From Apiotrichum sp. Y4204 (taxonomy: Eukaryota; Basidiomycota; Tremellomycetes; Trichosporonales; Trichosporonaceae), in NCBI GenBank assembly GCA_025531455.1, contig JAMYHL010000002.1, forward strand, positions 372,001-436,000: a DNA stretch of 64,000 nucleotides, read 5' to 3'. The position numbers were made by a program, and so were the translations under genes. Positions 32,740 through 43,585 of the stretch are shown here, piece by piece (position 1 is the first letter of the stretch; each line of letters begins with the position of its first letter). The notes below the pieces were generated by a model. It saw only the letters and a list, made by a program, of their open reading frames with translations. It was not told the origin of the DNA and made no database searches.

Positions 32740-35700
32740 ATGGCCGAGTCCAACCAGCAGGGCACAGTGCTGCCCGTCGCGCGGCGCGTGGCATCGCGCT
32801 GGATCTCCCAGCTGTCGAGGCCAGCATTGGCGCTGCTCCTCCTCGCCTATGTCTTCTTCATCCACGTTGTCGGCCTCGGGGTGTTCACCCACGGATTCTT
32901 GTTGACGCGGTTGACAATCCCGACCGTGTCGCCGCCATACTCGGTTGACAACCCCGCACCGCTGGCGCCAACGCATTCCAAGGCTATTCTTATTATCATC
33001 GACGCGCTCCGTACAGACTTTATCTCGCCGCACCATCCCGACCCCGCCAGCCCGTTCCACCATGGTGTTCTCAGTCTGCCCGCCGAATTGTCGGCCAGCC
33101 GCCCCGCTCACTCGCTCATCTTCAACTCTTTCTCCGATCCCCCGACGACCACGATGCAGCGCATCAAGGGCATCACGACCGGCTCGCTCCCGACCTTTAT
33201 CGACGCGGGTGCCAACTTTGCATCCACCGCCATCGAGGAGGACAGCCTCATCTCGCAGCTGGTCGCTGCTAACCGGTCTGTCGTGTTCATGGGCGACGAC
33301 ACGTGGATGAACCTGTTCCCCGGCTCGTTCGCCGCCGCGTACCCTTACGACTCGTTTAATGTCGAGGACCTGCACACTGTGGACGAGGGCGTGATCGAGC
33401 ATCTCTTCCCGATCCTCGAGGGCAAGGACAAGCAGGAGTGGGATCTTCTCATCGGTCACTTCCTTGGTGTTGACCACGTCGGACACCGCGTCGGCCCTGA
33501 CCGCGATACGATGCGTCAGAAGCTCAAGCAGATGGACGAGGTTCTGCGGTCCGTGGTTGACGAAATGGACGACGACACTCTTCTTGTCGTTCTCGGTGAC
33601 CATGGTATGAACCCCAAGGGCGACCACGGTGGTGACTCTGATCTTGAAACGGCGGCAGCGCTCTGGCTCTATTCCAAGTCGAAGCCGCTTGCCGGCACAG
33701 CGGGGGGCGAGTTTAACTGGCCGACGTACACCTTCCCCGGATCCGCCAAGCCTATCCGCCATGTCAACCAGATCGATCTCGTCCCGACGCTGGCGCTCAT
33801 GCTCGGCGTCCCCATCCCATTCAACTCGCTTGGTGCCGTTATCCCCGAGTGTTTCTCTTCGAGCGCAGCGACTCTTGAGACTGCCACTGGCGTAAATGCC
33901 GAGCAGATCTCGCGCTACGTCAAGGAGTACGGCAACCGTGATGTTGCAGAGGCCATCCGTCGCGTGGACATCTTGGGCGGCCAGGAGCAGAAGAATGATG
34001 TTTCATTCAACCGCAGCGTTGCCGACGTTGCCCTCGCAAAGCTGCGCGCACTTTGGGCACAGTTCTCCGTGCCCCACATCGTGATCGGCATCGTTGCCTT
34101 GGCTGCCGGCTTCCTTGCCACCATCGCCCTCTACCTAGGAGTCCGCAACAGTGGTCCCGCATGGGACGTGTATGTCCGTATGGCTGTTGACACCGCAGCT
34201 ACCACAGGCGTCGGTGTTGGCAGCGTCATCGGCACTGTGGCTGGCGCGTACACACGTACCCCCGCAACTGGCCTGTTGGTCTTTGCCGTCTCGTCAGGTA
34301 TCATCTCCGCGGTCGTGATTGCTGCACCTCTGTTTGTGGGCCGCACCTGGCGTGGCGCGTCGTGGAACCTCTCCCGCAGCATTGGTCCCATCATACTTAC
34401 CCTTCACATGATCATGTTCGCCTCCAACAGCTTTATTATGTGGGAGGACCGCATCGTGGTGTACTTCTTGGTCACAATCGCCCTCGTCCACTTTGGCATG
34501 GCGCTCAACGCTCCTACCGCAAACATGCGCCTCCGCCTCCTCGGCTTCACCTTCGGATTCGCTGCTCTTGTCCGCTTCATGGGCATGTCAACCGTGTGCC
34601 GTGAGGAGCAGCAGCCTTACTGCTCGGTCACCTTCTATTCGAACTCAGCCGCTCCCCCCAACTGGTCCGTATACCTCATTGCGATTGTCGCGTGGGGTGT
34701 GCTTCCGCGCATCGTCGTCACCGCGTTCCATCAGTCCAAGTCGTACGCCGGCCCCGCACCACTGTTCCTCGCCGCTGCTTGGCGTGGTGTCATCGCTGCG
34801 AATGCCATCTACTGGACCTTTGAGTGGATGGAGACCTGGGACGGCCTCAATGCCGACCGCATTCCTCTTGTGCAGCTCACCAAGATGTGGATTGCACGCA
34901 TATCGCTCGGAGTGACCCTCGGCGCGCTGCCGTACATCTGGGGAACGTCGGGCCTGTGCATCAAGGTTGTGCGTGAGCCGGATCAGACGGGCAGCCGCAA
35001 GGACGAGGTCGAGGTGTACGGCTTCGGCAACGCGTTCGGCACGTCGTACCTACTCTTCGTCCTCATCGGCTTTGCCCTTGTGCACCTCGTCTCTACACCC
35101 GTCGCGCAGATTGTTCTTACGGGCATTGTTACCGCAATGCTTGTCCACCTTGAGACTATCGACACGCAGCGCGACGCAACCCTCATGATTCGCAGCTTTG
35201 CTGCCAACTCTGCAAACCCCGGCGCTTTTGAGCCTGGACAGAGTGACGCACTGGTCCGCCCCACCTTTACTGATGTCGTGCCGTTCGCCCTCCTCGGCCT
35301 GCTTGCATTCTTTGCAACTGGCCACCAGGCGGTGCTGGCCACCATTCAGTGGCGGTCTGCCTTTATCGGCTTCCGCACAGTGACCTACCCGTGGTCACCC
35401 CTGCTCGTGATCATCAACACTTGGGGTCCTATTGCTCTTGCCGCGCTCGCCGTCCCGCTCATCGCGCTGTGGAACGTCTCGCCAAAGCCCAACGGCGCCA
35501 CCCCGGTCCTCGCCCACTCGCTCCAGGCCGCACTGGCGTTTATCACCTACTTTACGGGTCTCACCCTCGCCTCGGCCGTGACCGCGGCTTGGCTCCGTCG
35601 CCACCTCATGGTATGGAAGGTCTTTGCCCCGCGCTTCATGCTCGCGGGCGTCACCCTCCTCATCATCGACGCCGTACTCATCGTTGCCATTGCAGTCGGC

Positions 35701-35754
35701 GTGCGCGTGACGAGCTACAAGGTCAAGCGGACGTTCAAGTGCGAGTCGATCTAG
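32740..35754 (+). CDS. GPI13: GPI ethanolamine phosphate transferase 3 (GPI13/PIG-O)
   Basis: Intronless, 1004 residues, close to yeast Gpi13 (about 1017). An N-terminal signal anchor (LALLLLAYVFFIHVVGLGVF) leads into an alkaline-phosphatase-fold luminal domain. Catalytic metal and nucleophile positions are visible: KAILIIIDALRTDFI (Asp and Thr), TMQRIKGITTGSLPTFID, LLIGHFLGVDHVGHRVGPD and LLVVLGDHGMNPKGDHGG. About twelve transmembrane segments fill residues 450-1000. The enzyme adds ethanolamine phosphate to the third mannose of the GPI precursor in the ER, the group later linked to the protein. TTTMQRIKG and the HxxGVDHVGHR block favour PIG-O over PIG-N or PIG-G. Being intronless is unusual in this window. 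Confidence 0.96.
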   Translation: MAESNQQGTVLPVARRVASRWISQLSRPALALLLLAYVFFIHVVGLGVFTHGFLLTRLTIPTVSPPYSVDNPAPLAPTHSKAILIIIDALRTDFISPHHPDPASPFHHGVLSLPAELSASRPAHSLIFNSFSDPPTTTMQRIKGITTGSLPTFIDAGANFASTAIEEDSLISQLVAANRSVVFMGDDTWMNLFPGSFAAAYPYDSFNVEDLHTVDEGVIEHLFPILEGKDKQEWDLLIGHFLGVDHVGHRVGPDRDTMRQKLKQMDEVLRSVVDEMDDDTLLVVLGDHGMNPKGDHGGDSDLETAAALWLYSKSKPLAGTAGGEFNWPTYTFPGSAKPIRHVNQIDLVPTLALMLGVPIPFNSLGAVIPECFSSSAATLETATGVNAEQISRYVKEYGNRDVAEAIRRVDILGGQEQKNDVSFNRSVADVALAKLRALWAQFSVPHIVIGIVALAAGFLATIALYLGVRNSGPAWDVYVRMAVDTAATTGVGVGSVIGTVAGAYTRTPATGLLVFAVSSGIISAVVIAAPLFVGRTWRGASWNLSRSIGPIILTLHMIMFASNSFIMWEDRIVVYFLVTIALVHFGMALNAPTANMRLRLLGFTFGFAALVRFMGMSTVCREEQQPYCSVTFYSNSAAPPNWSVYLIAIVAWGVLPRIVVTAFHQSKSYAGPAPLFLAAAWRGVIAANAIYWTFEWMETWDGLNADRIPLVQLTKMWIARISLGVTLGALPYIWGTSGLCIKVVREPDQTGSRKDEVEVYGFGNAFGTSYLLFVLIGFALVHLVSTPVAQIVLTGIVTAMLVHLETIDTQRDATLMIRSFAANSANPGAFEPGQSDALVRPTFTDVVPFALLGLLAFFATGHQAVLATIQWRSAFIGFRTVTYPWSPLLVIINTWGPIALAALAVPLIALWNVSPKPNGATPVLAHSLQAALAFITYFTGLTLASAVTAAWLRRHLMVWKVFAPRFMLAGVTLLIIDAVLIVAIAVGVRVTSYKVKRTFKCESI

Positions 35755-37138
35755 ACGAGCCATCTGTGCTGTAGTCAGAAAATCCTCCCATAGAAATAGC
35801 TGCAGGCATGGCTCGCAGCTGGCCGGAATCTCACCGCAACATACCATACCATAATGTCAACAGCCCTGATGACATGCATACCATTCCATCAATGATCAAT
35901 GACCAATGACCAATCCCGCCCTTGGCTGCCCAAACGTAGAGAACAAGGCCCGCCGAGCGGGGCGCCGCCCAGGCGTCGTGGTATTCAGGCGTTCAGGTCT
36001 TCAGGTCACTGCGAGGTCTGGACCACGACGGAAATGGCCACCGGTGGGCACGGGATGGCATCCCTGTGGCGGCGGCCCTTACTCGGGCCCAAAGTCCAGT
36101 CCTCGGAGCCTCGGCGCCGGGCTCAGAGAGGAGCAACAGACTCTGTCCTCGACTCTGACCACCGCGGCCACCGGTCGCCGGGCCACTTACTACAACTTGC
36201 GCACTATCGATCGAGATCAGGCGGCCATGTGGTCCCAGTTCAGGTTGAACGCTCGCACTTCGTAGTGGGGGGTTCGTGGTGCTGCGAAGCCCACAAGTTG
36301 GCAGTAATTGCATGGTTTTGGCTCGCGTGGCGTGTGCTTCCCATACAACCATAACTCTCGACAGCAGCTCCAGCTCCATTGTGCCCCCCGACCTTCCAGT
36401 AGAGTCCGGATGATGCCCGCTTCTGGTCCTGCTTGGCGATCGGCGGCGGATCGCCGGATCCGGGTGGTGACCGCGTGACAGGATCTCCGGGCTCTGATCC
36501 GCCGATCACGGGGATCGCCATGTTGATCCTCCATCCTTCATCTCCGATCTGCGATCTGCGATTTCGGAGCTGTGTCATGTGCCATCTGGATATCTGGATT
36601 CCTTCTGACGATCCAGATCTCCAGGATCGGCTGGGATCGGCGCATTGTATGCCTTGGCCTCATGCACGATGGACCGCCTGGCCGCCTCGGGGCGTCTCGT
36701 GTCGTCTCGGCTGGGACCGGGTGGCCGGGTGGCCCGAGTGGTCCGAGTGGTCCGTCCGCCACGCGCCACGATCTTGGCGCCCGCCGGGCGTCCACTTGCA
36801 ACCCATGGGCAACTGTGCTCCAATGTCCTAGTCGGAAACAGAAAGGCCCAATATGCATAACAAAGAGGGAGACAAGGCTGAGATGGGAGGGAACAAAACA
36901 CACGCGGGGGGAGATCCAATACGGAAAACGGGGAACAAACGGTGATTGGGATCGGTGGGGGGACACCGGAACAAAACTGGATCGAAGGCGTGGGGGAGGT
37001 CTAGGGTGCTGTATTGTTAATGTACTAATGTATCATATTGTCCTGGTATAGCGGCGCAGCGGCGCTGGCTGTGGGGATGGGAGTAGCTGCCTCGGTGGCT
37101 ACAGGTCGACAGGTTTCCTCGAGAAGCGAAAGCGATAT
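35755..37138. other. 1.4-kb intergenic region, 3' of GPI13 and 3' of PKA
   Basis: The flanking genes converge. 36425-36650 is very rich in GATC/GGATC words and short inverted repeats, and 36710-36770 repeats GGTGGCCG/GAGTGGTCC motifs. Frames on both strands overlap one another and look like composition shadows. No gene is supported. Confidence 0.5.
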
Positions 37139-39020
37139 CTACTCGTCCATTTCGTCGCCCGTCCTCTGCGGGAACGTAAAGTCGTGGAACATGGACTCGT
37201 ACGGGTCCTCGGACGATTCATATTTTGCGCCAAAGATGCCGGGGAGCTCGGTGGGCCGTGGCGGAGGGTAGCGCTGAAAGTTTTGTGAGTCGCCTGTAGA
37301 TGTCAGTACGCAATGCCCTGCAACAAATTTCCTTGATTGTGGCGAGACCGATGATCGGGATCGACCGGGAGTGCCTTGGTGATCACGCGTCACCAATCCT
37401 CAACCCGTCGATCGCGGAATCATAGAACAAGCAAAAAAACTTACTCATGCTCCCCACGCGGGGTACTATTGGTGCACCAATCTCCTTGCGCTCGAGCGAT
37501 CCCCAGTCGACGCCGGCAAACCAAGCGTGGTTCATCACATCGCGCGCTCCCCCGCGCAGATTGCCGAGACGCTTGGACCTGTCGGCCGTGAGGAGGCCGC
37601 GTATTAGGTCCTTTGCGTACGGGTCAATGTGTGACGGGAACGCCACCTCGTTACGGAGGATCTTTTCATAGATACCCAGGGGGTGATCGTCAAAGAACGG
37701 CGGGTAACCTGCGAGCATCTCAAAGGCAAGGATGCCAAGGGCCCACCAGTCGACGGCCTTACCATGCCCCTGGGATAAGACAATCTCAGGCGCAAGGTAT
37801 TCGGGCGTACCACACAGTGTAAATGTGCGGTCCTCGACGACCTTGGCAAATCCAAAGTCTGCAATACGAAGATACCCTGTGCGGTCAAGAAGCAGGTTCT
37901 CGGGCTTGAGGTCACGGTAGATGATGTTATTGGAATGCAGGTAGTCGATCGCAAGCACGATGGAGGCCAGATAGAACCGGGTAACGTCTGGTGAGAAGCG
38001 GCCGGCTCTACGCAGATGTGAAAACAACTCGCCGCCCGGAATGTAAGACAACAACATGTAGACATTGAGGTTGTCCTGGTATGTGGCGTAAAGCTCAACG
38101 ATGAACGGATGCCGCACGCGCTCGAGGATACGTCGCTCCGAGTTGATGTGTTCAACCTGTTTCAGGCGGACAATCTCTGATTTGCGCAGCACCTTCATCG
38201 CAAAGTGCGCCAACTGGCCGTCGGATTGTTGTGTGGCCGCTGGGGAGGGTGATAGGGAGTCCAACGCCTGGTAGAGATGCGGGAAAATAGGGTGGTAGGA
38301 CGACTGGCGGTAGGACGGACGCTGGCGGACGAGGAGCACGCGGCCAAAGGTACCGGTGCCAAGAGTCTCGACAATCTCCCAATCCTCCAGTCTAGCACGC
38401 CGGGGATGATGCACAACGGGTTGGTATATTCCCAGGCTTCCGTCGCTTTGCCGGGGAGGGAATCGTCCGTGCCAGGACGACGACGACGGCGCCTCTCCAT
38501 CATGTGGGCCGTCCATCCCACCCCATGACGACGCAGATGCGTCCCAGGTCGATGGCGGCGTCGACATCAGCGAAGCGGGCGGGCTAAGCGGCGCTGCCTG
38601 TCCCGGAGGTACAGCTACATAGTCTGGTGACGTTAGTAACGATGCGCAACCGCGTGCACAAGGGCCGTAACAGAATCACGCTCCCACAAACAACCTGACG
38701 CGCGAGGGGTTGAATCCCACTATCCACAGATTCATGGACCACCAGAACCTCGAGGCGCCCACACGCATCCTATTGGGGGTCACGTCACACTCACGCGTTG
38801 TCGATGTTGCCTGGCCGGACGGGTGCGTCTGCGTCGATGGTTGCGGGCGGTACATTGCGTTGAAGCTGTCTGCTCCGGCGGATGGAGCTTTGGCAGCCGG
38901 GACGGGCGGTGGGGGCATCATGGCTGCGCGCTCGTGAGGGAGGAGAAGAGACAAGGGGTCCAGCTTGAACTTGGATGCACCCGCTTTTGAAGAGTCCATG
39001 ATGGGTGCGTCGTGTGCCAT
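37139..39020 (-). CDS. cAMP-dependent protein kinase catalytic subunit
   Basis: Exons 39020-38795, 38623-37445 and 37293-37139 encode 519 residues; introns are 171 and 151 nt, long for this window. A Pro/Ser-rich N-terminal extension of about 165 residues precedes the kinase domain. Kinase motifs: glycine loop LGTGTFGRVLLV, AMKVLRKSE (VAIK Lys), HINSERRIL, catalytic YRDLKPENLL, IADFGFAK, T-loop TFTLCGTPEYLAPE, then GKAVDWWALGILAFEMLAGY. The AGC tail appears only after splicing the last intron: SDSQNFQRYPPPRP and ESMFHDF, followed by 12 extra residues. LCGTPEYLAPE with YRDLKPEN identifies PKA over other AGC kinases. A linker of some 35 residues sits between the glycine loop and the Lys strand. 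Whether this is PKA1 or PKA2 cannot be settled here. Confidence 0.95.
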
Positions 39021-42000
39021 AGTCCGTTCCGCTCCAGATATGGGTGGCGGGTTGATCGGGCTCGGTTGACGCAGGATGGCGAGTTGCTGGGAGGCAAGAC
39101 GCGGCCGAGCAGGGAGAGGGGGGGAGTTGGAAGTGGGGGGGCGGTGTGGAATGGAACGAGCACTGCGCGTTCTTGTGCGATCGATCGAGAAACGGATGGG
39201 AATGGGAGAAAATAAAGTGATGTCAATGTCGATGGACGAGACTTGTGAAGAGAGATCCCAGACTGCCCAGCGAGATGGCAGCGCGAAGGAACAGTTATTT
39301 GCGCGGTGGTGGGTTTATGGTGGTTTATGGACAATGGCGGAAGATGGGTAAATTGGGTGGAAGAGGGAGGCACAAGAGCAGAGGAAATATGAGGTACAAA
39401 GACTCGGTCGGGCAAGAGCCCCCGATCCCGAGGCCCTATTTTCCCTCTGGGTCTCTTGCTCGCTTGCCTGCTTGCCCCTTTCCCTTTTTGCCTCCCAGCT
39501 CCCCGACTGCCTCCCCTTCTCTCCCCTTTCTCTCCCCTTCTTCATACCCGCTACCGTACCGTAATTGTAACCGCGTAACGCATGGATTAGTGGACTTTTT
39601 AGTCTGCGTTCCTAGTTTCAGCATTACATGCCACTAGAGCCTCGTTTGATTCCGGGGGCTAATTGATTACAGAAGAATCGTAATTAGAAACGTCGTGGCT
39701 GGGCAGGGGCAAACGACTAGAGTGGACAGACTAGATCAGGCTTAACTGTTATAATGGTACGTTTCCAAACGCGCCGAGTAGCTGACCCACGTACCCACGT
39801 ACTGTAGCTCTCATCCCTCTTTGATCCTTTTTTCTCTGCCCATCCACAAAAGACCAATGAAAACCCAGTAGTGGGATCTTAGCACAGATGCTTAAGGTTA
39901 CTTTTAAGCTCGGTCAGCACTGCGTATCGCCTCGTCATATCATCATTACACCGCAGTAATGACAATGAGCCAGAGGAGACAAACAAGCAGGCCCCATCAA
40001 GTAATAGAGCTGCATGAGTCGACTTCGCATCACCAACATCGTCACGGCCAAGACAAGGGCCACGCAGCTGCGCAAAACAGTGTCCATATCTGTCCAAATG
40101 AGCGGCACGACACGTAGAGATGGGGGATCAAGGAGCGCTCCACAGTGGCCACCGTGTCAGAGGCGTTAGAAGCTCCTATGTTCCGCTCGAGTCCTTGAAT
40201 CCAGTAGCGAATCGCAGTTTTTTTGACACGCATGCCCTCCTGATTGACTGCTCCCATCGCGCTCCTGGCGAGCAAGTCGGTCAGGAAAGAGTCGCGCTGT
40301 CGGCCCGTTGGTGGTACACACGGCCCAGGGACGAGGTTCCAGCCAGCCGCCACCGACGACCGCCACGCCGCCACCAGCAATGCCCAGGTAGTGCCCAGTT
40401 AGTGCCTCTGCTGTTCTCCGTCCATCTCGATGAGCTGGCGTGCGCATCGACAAAAGGCACCACCAAGGCCACCAAACCAAACTGCCTCGGCAGCTCGGCA
40501 TCCATGGCCGGCCGGCTCATTTATGAATTTTTCTGTAGACCATTTTCCTTTTTTTCCATGTTTTCCTCGGTCGGTTCTTTCCAGGGCCGCATGGGCAGCC
40601 AGGCACCATGGCGCAATCGATCCCCCTGGAGATCCTGGAGATCCTGGAAAGCTCCTGATATCCCTGCGCAATTTGAGGAACAGAGTACTGTGCGGTCAAC
40701 ACGCTCAGTTGAAAAAGAGCAGAGACCGTCGCTCGCCGCGTAACAGGTGACAGAGCACTAGCCTGCAACTAGCGGCGCACTATCAGGTATAGCAGCAGCT
40801 AACAACGCTCACATGCACATATTGGCGCGGTAGATTTCCCGGTACACCCTGCGCGCCGCTCTGGCACAAGTGGATAGAGTACGCCGTCCACTATTTCACA
40901 GTCTGGCGCGTATCGTAGCCATTGCTCTCCAGATTTCGGGGCCTTGACCGCCAGCCGAGTGAGATAAGAAGAGGAGCCGCGGCAGAAGGCGATGTGCTGG
41001 AGACTCGATGTGGCTCGTGGCTCGTGGCTCCAACATTGCGGTATTGTGGCCTCGTGATATTGCGGCCCTGCAACATTGCGGCATTGCGGTTGGACATTTC
41101 TCGCGGATGCCGATATGAGCGTGACTAACTAGTTGATCGGGGCGGGCGGGGTATAGGGGCAACGATCGCGACGACCCTCCGAAGCAACGGCATTGGCCAT
41201 CGGCCTTCGGAGCAACTCTGGACATGGGATATGAACTCTGTTGGGGACGGGGAATGGAGAAATACGGGGCCTCCATCGCGGAACTGGATACTGGAACCGC
41301 CTGGGCACTGTCATTCAGCGTTCTGCGCGGCGTGTACGGCGAGATACTCAAGTTATTCGAGTTGCCATCTGTAGAGTCGCGAGGGCCCGTCCAGCTCCGA
41401 ACATATGAGCACAGCGCACAGGACACGGTGCGCGTGCCACATACCCGCACCATGAGGGCGCGAGGGCGCGAGCATGCGCGAGCACCTATCGCACATGTAT
41501 TCATCAGGGCCATCCCTGCCACGACCTGGTCATCAAGTCCAGCTCCGCGATATCAGCCAATTCTATCAGTTCCACTGCGCCACGACCTCGCACGCATCGC
41601 TTTGATACCTCGTGTACGCGTCATTTGTACTGTTTATAGTACGAGCAGTGTGCTCTTTCTCAAAATATCAAAACGGCCGAAGTTGCACATGGCGCAGCGT
41701 CTCGCACGGTGTCAATCCGATGGGGTTTGTCGGCTAGCCATGCGGGCCATGCGGGTACATCGTAGACAGAGGAACTTGTAATGTCAAGGTAGTTCGGCGG
41801 TTCGGCGCCGAACTCCACGCGAGCTCCGCACCGCCGAGTCGCGGAACAATGGTACAACAGAGTTAGTCGCTGCCACTGGGCACAGTCGGGTCCACAGCAT
41901 GGGAATCGGCGCGAGTGCACAAGCTTTCCGCAGCGTTAAGCTTCGCAGCACTGTAGGGCGTTCCCCTAATGACTATGACCTGATTGTGGCCATGTGGCCC

Positions 42001-43585
42001 CGTTCTCTCACATCTGCGCTTCATTTTGATATCCAGCAGTGAAAACAGTGCAATGCGCAGACCCTTCAACTTGCAACTGGTCGGATGGGCGCTGAACACT
42101 CGGCAGCTGTTATGTAAACCAGGCGTTTGGATGGTGGATCGCAGACCGGTGATCGGCGTTGATCGTCAAGGGAAGCGAGTTGATGCGCAGGCACGCATAG
42201 TCTGTGCCAACCGGATGCACTAAGAGTGTCGATTTTCAGTAGACCAGTGTGCACAGACCACTCTGGCCACTTGGGTACATCGCACATGCGCACATGATTG
42301 CACAGGGCCACAGGGCCACAGATGAGAGAGCAGCGGCCGATCGCGTCAACGTGTCAGATCATGTCAAACGCACTTGCTGTTCGAGATGAAGATTACAATT
42401 CGTCACTTGTGACTAGTGCATACTGATGGCCGATAGTCGTAGGTCAAGTCGTTGTCAGGCTCGTGGTCCCGCGATAGCTGCCTCAACTCGCGATTAGCCG
42501 GCAGACGAGGCATGTCAGACGTCGTGCACTCAGCCCTTTGGAAGACATGACTCGGCTCTGGTGAGGCCCCATATTCTTTCCGTACATCCTTCGATGCAGC
42601 TCACCAACTTTTGTAGACTGCCAAACTGACACGCGGACCCGCGTGCAAGTACCGCGTGCAAGTACCCAAACAAGGCAACCAGTAAGCATCTTTTGTCCTC
42701 TGCACATGCTTCATCAGTTACCGCACTCACGCCATACCTTGCACAACACGACCTGTGTCTATCTCTATCCGATCTGCCTCGTCCACTACAGACTGTTGAT
42801 CTGCTGAACTCTCTCGATCGATTGGCTCGAGGACGTAACCTGAAAGGATAGAAGGAGTGGGCAGCGGAAAGGACCTCCCAACGGCGGTTGGTGGACATTG
42901 CCTTGCGACTCCGTGGTACCGTGTTTCACAATGTGGGAAGACCATGTCTGCCCTGGTGCTGGCTGTCTGCGACCAATTACGCGTGTGCAGGTCCCTTTTC
43001 TTTATTGGTGCTGTTTTTGACACTCCCGATACTCACTCGTTCCGTGCTAGAGGACGGTTTGGCGCGGGTTGTGACGTCAAGGACGCCCACATGACGACCC
43101 TCACTTTCAGGCTCACGGTTTGTTGCCAGCTTGCCAGCCAGTCGATTCGTTGTGAGAAAGGTCTGATGCCGAGAGCTAACGAGAGCGCGAGTGTCGGCAG
43201 TCGTGATGAGCGGAGCGGGGCCAGCGGCCAGTAGTAATGAGAGACTCTGCTCCGCCGATGCCTAGACCACTTCGGCCACTTCTTGCAGATGGCATAGGTC
43301 CCCCAGATGTGCCTGGATGAGCCCAGGTGCCAGCGGAAGACTGCCATTGTACACAAACCCGCAGAGGAGCAGAAGGCACCAACACATGAACCGAGGCTTA
43401 CAGTTTGCTCTACGCTATGATGCTCCCTGTGGAACTCGAATGATCCTTAATGTTGTGTGGTGTCCACCTGGCCGACTCCTGACCTACCTGTTGTCATCGC
43501 CGTTGAGCTCGCTGCTCGACGCTCCATCTACTCTCCTCACCATCTACACCACCTTCATCACCGCCGCTGCACCGAGGCCACCAAC
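39021..43585. other. 4.6-kb region without a supportable gene
   Basis: The first 500 bp or so, ending in the long C/T-rich tract near 39420-39545, are probably the PKA leader and promoter. Beyond that, frames up to 208 codons occur on both strands but are compositionally odd and lack motifs. 41011-41091 holds tandem GGCTCGT and ATTGCGG repeats. TGACGTCA, a perfect cAMP-response-element palindrome, occurs at about 43072. No tRNA or snRNA is recognised. The last 100 bp are the C/T-rich leader of the next gene. Confidence 0.5.

Noticed and set aside
32683..33762. 359-codon antisense frame
   Set aside because: Opposite the catalytic domain of GPI13, whose conserved motifs fix the true strand.
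40896..41781. Frames of 208 (minus) and 185 (plus) codons in the 39-43.6 kb gap
   Set aside because: They overlap each other, show no domain-like pattern and cross simple repeats; no splice-consistent extension was found.
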